From: Endozoicomonas elysicola
Lineage (GTDB): Bacteria; Pseudomonadota; Gammaproteobacteria; Pseudomonadales; Endozoicomonadaceae
DNA: 52,422 bases
Assembly: GCF_000710775.1 (NCBI RefSeq)
Contig: NZ_JOJP01000001.1
Coordinates: 534,264-586,685 of the forward strand
Direction: 5' to 3'
The translations under genes were made by a program, and so were the position numbers. This document shows positions 48,426 to 52,422 of the stretch, in pieces (the first letter of the stretch is position 1; each line of letters opens with the position of its first letter). The notes under the pieces are model-generated. The model was not told the origin of the DNA. It did not search any database and saw only the letters and a program-made list of their open reading frames with translations.

Positions 48426-48685
48426 GGCCTGTTGACGTTTCGTTGTGAGCTCAGCGGATCAGGGTGCCTATGACGAGGCGTGGTATTGCAGTAAGGCTGG
48501 TTGCCTTTCAAAATGCCGCAACGAAGTCATAGGGGCGCCCTGATCCGCCCGAAGGATGACCCAGAAAAGCGTCATATGCGCGAAAGACTTGCTTGATGTA
48601 GAATAACTACACGCTGCACAAGTCTTTCGCGCATATGACGCTTTTCTGGGTCACTAAGCACGCAACGAAACGTCAACAGGCCCTA
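48423..48685. mobile_element. Cruciform MITE-like element (263 bp)
   Basis: The outer inverted repeat TAGGGCCTGTTGACGTTTCG.../...CGAAACGTCAACAGGCCCTA is 23 bp perfect and extends to about 32 bp with 3 mismatches. Inside are two further hairpins: GCGGATCAGGG..CTATGAC (48454-48474) with 48526-48548, and a perfect 34-bp pair, 48557-48590 with 48620-48653 (TGACCCAGAAAAGCGTCATA...). No transposase is encoded. Both ends lie at TA, as for IS630/mariner-type target duplication. The element abuts the hypT stop codon and fills most of the hypT-pssA gap. Confidence 0.85.
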
Positions 48686-48768
48686 ATGTTTGATCTGACT
48701 GTATCCCTCAAAAAGGGTATTCGTGGTACAGTCTCACGCTGGTTCTGTAATGATGAGCAGATGTTTCA

Positions 48769-49602
48769 ATGACTGAGAAAATGGAAAGGCCGGGGAGTAA
48801 TAAAGATGCCGTCGACGGCTTTTTTCCTATAGACGAGCATGAAGAAGAGGTGATTGAAGAAGGGCAGGCTATCCGACGCAAAGGGATCTACCTGTTACCC
48901 AACCTTTTCACTACTGGCAACCTGTTTTGCGGTTTTTACGCCATTATTGCTGCACAGGCGGGTAATTTTTCCCTGGCCTGTATTGCAGTATTCGTCGCCA
49001 TGATTCTGGACGGCCTGGATGGTCGCGTGGCCAGAATGACCAATACCATGAGCAAATTTGGTGAGCAGTACGACAGTCTGGCGGATATGGTCACCTTTGG
49101 AGTTGCCCCTGCCATGGTGGCTTTTAGCTGGGCACTGCAGGATCTTGGCAAGTTTGGCTGGATGGTAGCCTTCATCTATGCAGCCTGTGCTGCCTTGCGA
49201 CTGGCTCGGTTCAATGCCCAGATTGAAGTAACAGACAGCCGTTATTTTACTGGTCTTGCCAGCCCGGCAGCTGCCGCCGTGGTGATTGGCATGGTATGGG
49301 CGTTAAGTGACTTTGGCTTCAATGGTGAATCGACCTTTGTTGCCTTACTTGGCTCGCTGATTACCGGTGGAGCCGGCGTCTTGATGGTGAGCAATATTCG
49401 TTATCACAGTTTCAAGAAAATTGATCTGAGAGGTCGGGTACACTTTGTGTTCCTGTTGGCGATAGTTCTGGCGTTTGCTGTTGTGTTTATGGACCCGCCC
49501 CGTACATTGTTGCTTATCTTTCTGGCCTATGCCTGCTCTGGACCAATCATGGCGATCTGGCGTATGGGTGAAAGCAAGAATGATCAGGAGGAGGCTATCT
49601 AG
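48769..49602 (+). CDS. pssA: CDP-diacylglycerol-serine O-phosphatidyltransferase
   Basis: The 277-aa inner-membrane enzyme makes phosphatidylserine, the precursor of phosphatidylethanolamine. The CDP-alcohol phosphatidyltransferase motif D-x2-D-G-x2-A-R-x8-G-x3-D-x3-D is complete in DGLDGRVARMTNTMSKFGEQYDSLAD. About eight hydrophobic segments follow an acidic N-terminal extension of about 35 residues. In Pseudomonas pssA follows ilvC directly and precedes msrPQ; here it is separated from ilvC by about 9 kb. It ends in a strong terminator. Confidence 0.95.
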   Translation: MTEKMERPGSNKDAVDGFFPIDEHEEEVIEEGQAIRRKGIYLLPNLFTTGNLFCGFYAIIAAQAGNFSLACIAVFVAMILDGLDGRVARMTNTMSKFGEQYDSLADMVTFGVAPAMVAFSWALQDLGKFGWMVAFIYAACAALRLARFNAQIEVTDSRYFTGLASPAAAAVVIGMVWALSDFGFNGESTFVALLGSLITGGAGVLMVSNIRYHSFKKIDLRGRVHFVFLLAIVLAFAVVFMDPPRTLLLIFLAYACSGPIMAIWRMGESKNDQEEAI

Positions 49603-49621
49603 TTTTTCTTTCCCTCTTTAT

Positions 49622-49649
49622 AAAGCCAGCATTGCTGGCTTTTTTTATG
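49622..49649 (+). terminator. Rho-independent terminator of pssA
   Basis: The stem AAAGCCAGC (49622-49630) / GCTGGCTTT (49634-49642) has a 3-nt loop and is followed by a run of T's. Confidence 0.93.
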
Positions 49650-49741
49650 CCTAAACAATACGTATAGGGAATGCAATGATATGAACCGCACGTGGCGTAG
49701 CAGGTCTTTGAAGGAAAGATAAAATTGATGAGGAAAAATAA

Positions 49742-50239
49742 ATGTCTGTAGGCCTATCTGGGAGAGCAACTCCACCGCCATATAGTACAACGACCCAAGA
49801 GAAAAATGGCCAGCCTGAAAATACTAATAAGGATAGTGGTATCGTGGCAGTGGTTGTTGAAACCCAGTTATCTCAAGCCCAGTCAACAGATGAAAGCCAA
49901 TTATCATTAGACAAATCTAGAATACGTATTGTTCAAGTTGACCATAAGCTACGATCTCCTGGTAATGGACAGAGTGGCAATGCTAATGGGGCATCTCAAG
50001 AATCTAAAAGCGAGGAGGGAGAGTTAGAGGATACTGTTTCTCAGTTAACAAAAGCTAAGAAAAAACCGGCTCGTTCGAGACGCGACCGGCAAAGCACAAT
50101 TAATCCAGATGAGGTCCAAAAGGCGCGAGAACAAGCTCAAGGCTCTCAGGTCAGTATGAGGTCTGGAGCAATGAAGGTGGATTCTGACGGCAATAAGGCA
50201 TCTGGTTTTACAATTACTAAGAGTGATGCAGGGGTATGA
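49742..50239 (+). CDS. Orphan disordered protein with PPPY and basic motifs
   Basis: The 165-aa protein is not recognised. Composition is Ser/Gln/Asn/Lys/Glu-rich, with little hydrophobic content except IVAVVVETQL and IRIVQVDHK. It has a TPPPYS motif at residues 10-15 (PPxY, the ligand of eukaryotic WW domains), an acidic stretch (ESKSEEGELEDT) and a basic patch KAKKKPARSRRDRQ at about 103-116 resembling a nuclear-localisation signal. There is no Sec signal. GAGGA lies 7 nt before the ATG. It sits between pssA and msrP, breaking a conserved order. Effector-like features are suggestive only. Confidence 0.6.
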   Translation: MSVGLSGRATPPPYSTTTQEKNGQPENTNKDSGIVAVVVETQLSQAQSTDESQLSLDKSRIRIVQVDHKLRSPGNGQSGNANGASQESKSEEGELEDTVSQLTKAKKKPARSRRDRQSTINPDEVQKAREQAQGSQVSMRSGAMKVDSDGNKASGFTITKSDAGV

Positions 50240-50407
50240 GTGCACAATTAGAGTGATAAGGAGAGTTTGTACTTTGTATCAGGGATGTTAAAAGATTAGC
50301 TTGCAATAGTTGAGCATATCTTCTTGTGTTGGCAACATAGCAAGAATGCTAGCCTTCAGAGTGAGGCATAATAAGAATATCGAAATGATCTTCAGGAAGG
50401 AGTGATC

Positions 50408-51439
50408 ATGCTACTGAAAATAAAAAAACGATCAGATATTAGTAGTAGTGAGATTACACCAGAACATATTTACCATGACCGACGACGTTTTATGCAACAG
50501 TCTGGGCGCTTTGCTTTAGCCGGGCTGGGCTTGGTGCTGGCAGGGTGTTCGCAGGAAGGAGAGGCTATTGATAAAAAGCTACAAGCCGATGCTATTCCTT
50601 CTCAACCAGGCCCTGCATGGCTAAAAAAGAAAGTTCTCGAATTTAAGCCCAACGTTTATACGACCACTGAAGCACTCACTCCTCACAAAGATGTTACTAC
50701 CTACAATAACTTTTATGAATTTGGTACAGGAAAAGGCGACCCGGTTAGGAACGCTCATACTTTGAAAACCGATCCATGGTCGGTTGTTATTGAAGGTGAG
50801 GTTGCCAAACCCGGTCGATACCATCTTGAAGATATTCTCAAGCCCCATTCTATGGAAGAGCGTATTTATCGACTCCGATGTGTTGAGGCCTGGTCCATGG
50901 TAATTCCATGGATTGGTATCCCTCTGGCGAATATCCTCAAACAGTTTGAGCCAACGTCCAAAGCCCGTTTTGTCGAGTTTACAACGTTGCATGATCCTGA
51001 ACAGATGCCGGGGCAGCAGGCTTCCTTTGGCTCTCTGGACTGGCCTTATGTCGAAGGCTTGAGGATTGATGAGGCCATGAATCCTTTGACTCTGATGGCA
51101 ACAGGATTATACGGCGATATATTGCCCAATCAGAATGGGGCGCCGTTCCGGCTAGTGGTACCTTGGAAGTACGGTTTCAAAAGCATCAAATCTATCGTCA
51201 AAATTCGCCTGACTGAACAGCAGCCTAAAACAACCTGGGAAACATCAGCACCCAAAGAGTATGGTTTCTATGCCAATGTAAATCCGGAGGTTGATCATCC
51301 TCGCTGGAGTCAGAAGAATGAACGACGACTGCCTAGTACATTGCTTTCTCCTAACCGAATCGAGACTCATCGTTTCAATGGTTATGAGGAAGAGGTGGCG
51401 GATCTCTATAAAGGTATGGACTTGAGTCGTTTTTACTAA
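50408..51439 (+). CDS. msrP: Protein-methionine-sulfoxide reductase catalytic subunit MsrP
   Basis: About 343 aa from ATG 50408, which has AAGGAG 5 nt upstream (a GTG at 50402 is in frame). The Tat signal is [25 protein letters not shown]. The oxidoreductase molybdopterin-binding domain follows, with [18 protein letters not shown] containing the Mo-ligating Cys, and [17 protein letters not shown]. MsrP is the periplasmic molybdoenzyme that repairs oxidised methionine in envelope proteins, fed by the haem membrane protein MsrQ encoded next. A Cys follows the hydrophobic Tat core (LAGC), so lipidation is possible. Confidence 0.96.
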   Translation: MLLKIKKRSDISSSEITPEHIYHDRRRFMQQSGRFALAGLGLVLAGCSQEGEAIDKKLQADAIPSQPGPAWLKKKVLEFKPNVYTTTEALTPHKDVTTYNNFYEFGTGKGDPVRNAHTLKTDPWSVVIEGEVAKPGRYHLEDILKPHSMEERIYRLRCVEAWSMVIPWIGIPLANILKQFEPTSKARFVEFTTLHDPEQMPGQQASFGSLDWPYVEGLRIDEAMNPLTLMATGLYGDILPNQNGAPFRLVVPWKYGFKSIKSIVKIRLTEQQPKTTWETSAPKEYGFYANVNPEVDHPRWSQKNERRLPSTLLSPNRIETHRFNGYEEEVADLYKGMDLSRFY

Positions 51440-51462
51440 GGTTTGTATGAGGAGCTGTGCCA

Positions 51463-52056
51463 ATGGGTTTTGTTGCACGAATCAAGTGGGTGGTTTTTCC
51501 TCTTAGTCTTTTGCCATTGGCTAATCTGGTTAGCAAGGCAGTTAATAATAATCTGGGCCCCGATCCTGCCAACGCTCTGACTCATGGGCTTGGAGAGTGG
51601 GCATTAATATTTTTGCTTTTGTCGTTGTCCATCTCACCCGCTCGTCGCATTACTGGTATAGGAAGGTTGATACGCTTTCGACGAATGCTGGGTTTGTTTT
51701 CCTTGTTTTACGCAATACTCCATCTAATGGCTTATCTTGCTTTCATGCTGGCATGGCAATGGCAGACGCTTTTAGAGGACCTTTATAAACGCTCTTATAT
51801 AGTAGTAGGTGCTTTCGCCTTATCTATCCTGATTGCTCTGGGTGTTACATCAACAAAAAAAATGATGAGGCGGCTGGGTAAGCAGTGGAGTCAATTACAT
51901 CGGCTAGTGTATGTTGCAGCCATTCTTGCAGTTGTTCATTTTCTATGGCTAGTAAAAAGTGATTATACCGAGCCACTTATATATGGCTCTATACTCATGT
52001 TACTCCTTACTCTCAGGTTGCATAAAGTTAAGCGCCTGCCTTTCCTGAATCGGTAA
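51463..52056 (+). CDS. msrQ: MsrQ haem-binding membrane subunit
   Basis: About 197 aa from ATG 51463 (GAGGAG 8 nt upstream; the in-frame GTG at 51457 is too close to the ribosome-binding site). Six hydrophobic helices form a ferric-reductase-like fold. Haem-ligand His are in THGLGEWALIFLLL, FYAILHLMAYL and LHRLVYVAAILAVVHFLWLV. It passes electrons from the quinone pool or flavin reductase to MsrP. It follows msrP by 23 nt, a standard operon. rrn promoters begin about 40 nt after it. Confidence 0.95.
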   Translation: MGFVARIKWVVFPLSLLPLANLVSKAVNNNLGPDPANALTHGLGEWALIFLLLSLSISPARRITGIGRLIRFRRMLGLFSLFYAILHLMAYLAFMLAWQWQTLLEDLYKRSYIVVGAFALSILIALGVTSTKKMMRRLGKQWSQLHRLVYVAAILAVVHFLWLVKSDYTEPLIYGSILMLLLTLRLHKVKRLPFLNR

Positions 52057-52095
52057 TCATTCTATACGACTTATGTTGTAGGTAGTAACCACGGG

Positions 52096-52123
52096 TTGTT
52101 ATCTCGGATGAGTTCCGTAGAAT
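52096..52123 (+). promoter_or_regulatory. Putative upstream rrn-type promoter
   Basis: TTGTTA (52096-52101), a 16-nt spacer and TAGAAT (52118-52123) precede a GC-rich GCGCCCC discriminator. It has the same spacing and discriminator style as the two better promoters downstream, but a weaker -35. Confidence 0.5.
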
Positions 52124-52243
52124 GCGCCCCTCTTCCACGGGCTCTCCTGAAACGGTCACCCACGGATCAGCAAGATGATCATTCATCGCTGACGGGAAGA
52201 GTGATTTGAAGATGGTTGTTTGAATAGAATGAAAAACAATCGG

Positions 52244-52271
52244 TTGACAAATCAAGCTGGCGCGGTAAGAT
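52244..52271 (+). promoter_or_regulatory. rrn promoter P1
   Basis: A perfect TTGACA (52244-52249), a 16-nt spacer and TAAGAT (52266-52271) are followed by GCGCCTCCG. An A+T-rich UP-like stretch (GAATAGAATGAAAAACAAT) lies just upstream. A 16-bp spacer plus a GC-rich discriminator is typical of stringently controlled rRNA promoters. Confidence 0.85.
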
Positions 52272-52347
52272 GCGCCTCCGCTGACACGGCCTGAGTGGCA
52301 ACGTCAGCGAGTTGGAAAGCTTCTTTCTTCTACGGAAAAACGAGCGC

Positions 52348-52375
52348 TTGACAACGAAAGCTGCTTCGGTATGAT
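52348..52375 (+). promoter_or_regulatory. rrn promoter P2
   Basis: TTGACA (52348-52353), a 16-nt spacer and TATGAT (52370-52375) are followed by a GC-rich AGCGGCCTCG. About 104 nt downstream of P1, the spacing of tandem rrn promoters. A 16S gene is expected beyond the window edge. Confidence 0.85.
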
Positions 52376-52422
52376 AGCGGCCTCGCTGATCGGCACCATC
52401 GCCGGTTAGAGATTAAGTCTCA

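Overview
The window is a stretch of gammaproteobacterial chromosome lying between two ribosomal RNA operons of the same orientation. It opens inside a 23S rRNA gene, followed by 5S rRNA and a terminator. It closes on tandem strong promoters of rrn type that point off the right edge. Moderate GC, marine-type gene content and several Ser/Thr-rich orphan proteins with eukaryote-like features suggest a host-associated Oceanospirillales member such as an Endozoicomonas relative. That assignment is inference; no search was run.

Left part (1-24 kb): a YvlD-type membrane protein, an exported amidohydrolase and a DUF3313 lipoprotein come first. A minus-strand block follows, read from right to left: a small I9/propeptide-like protein, a subtilisin-like protease, a TonB-dependent receptor, a YfiR-type periplasmic protein and a CHASE8-HAMP hybrid histidine kinase. 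The last three form a recognisable receptor-to-kinase signalling module. Next come a plus-strand run (DedA, ATP-grasp, YHS, DoxX), a two-domain ornithine-lipid synthase (OlsF type), a DinB-like protein, gcvH, moeB, a TfoX C-terminal-domain protein, a P-loop kinase, and the mrcB (PBP1b)-lipoprotein-yqcC group. Between the P-loop kinase and mrcB sit a long imperfect palindrome and a 128-bp element that matches ERIC repeats in termini, core and length.

Middle part (24-33 kb): an orphan Ser-rich protein, a 1278-aa YobI/KAP-type membrane NTPase that may belong to a defence or conflict system, pepT, a 39-codon small ORF, an exported SurE and a DUF4124 protein.

Right part (33-52 kb): the backbone is ilvI-ilvH, ilvY/ilvC, pssA, msrP, msrQ and rrn, an order I recall from Pseudomonas. 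Here it is interrupted three times. Between ilvH and ilvY lie a SET-domain protein with nuclear-localisation-like basic patches (a candidate host chromatin effector) and an exported orphan. Between ilvC and pssA lies about 9 kb of accessory DNA. It contains a five-gene minus-strand cassette (MFS exporter, two paralogous cupin-like proteins with HEAT-like tails, a third HEAT-like protein, and a 46-aa basic peptide), which is the best candidate here for an undescribed peptide-modifying system. The same stretch holds a DUF2959/Pmp3 pair, an Asp/Glu racemase, a YdcH protein, iadA-hypT, and a 263-bp cruciform MITE-like element. Between pssA and msrP lies a disordered protein with a PPPY motif and a basic patch.
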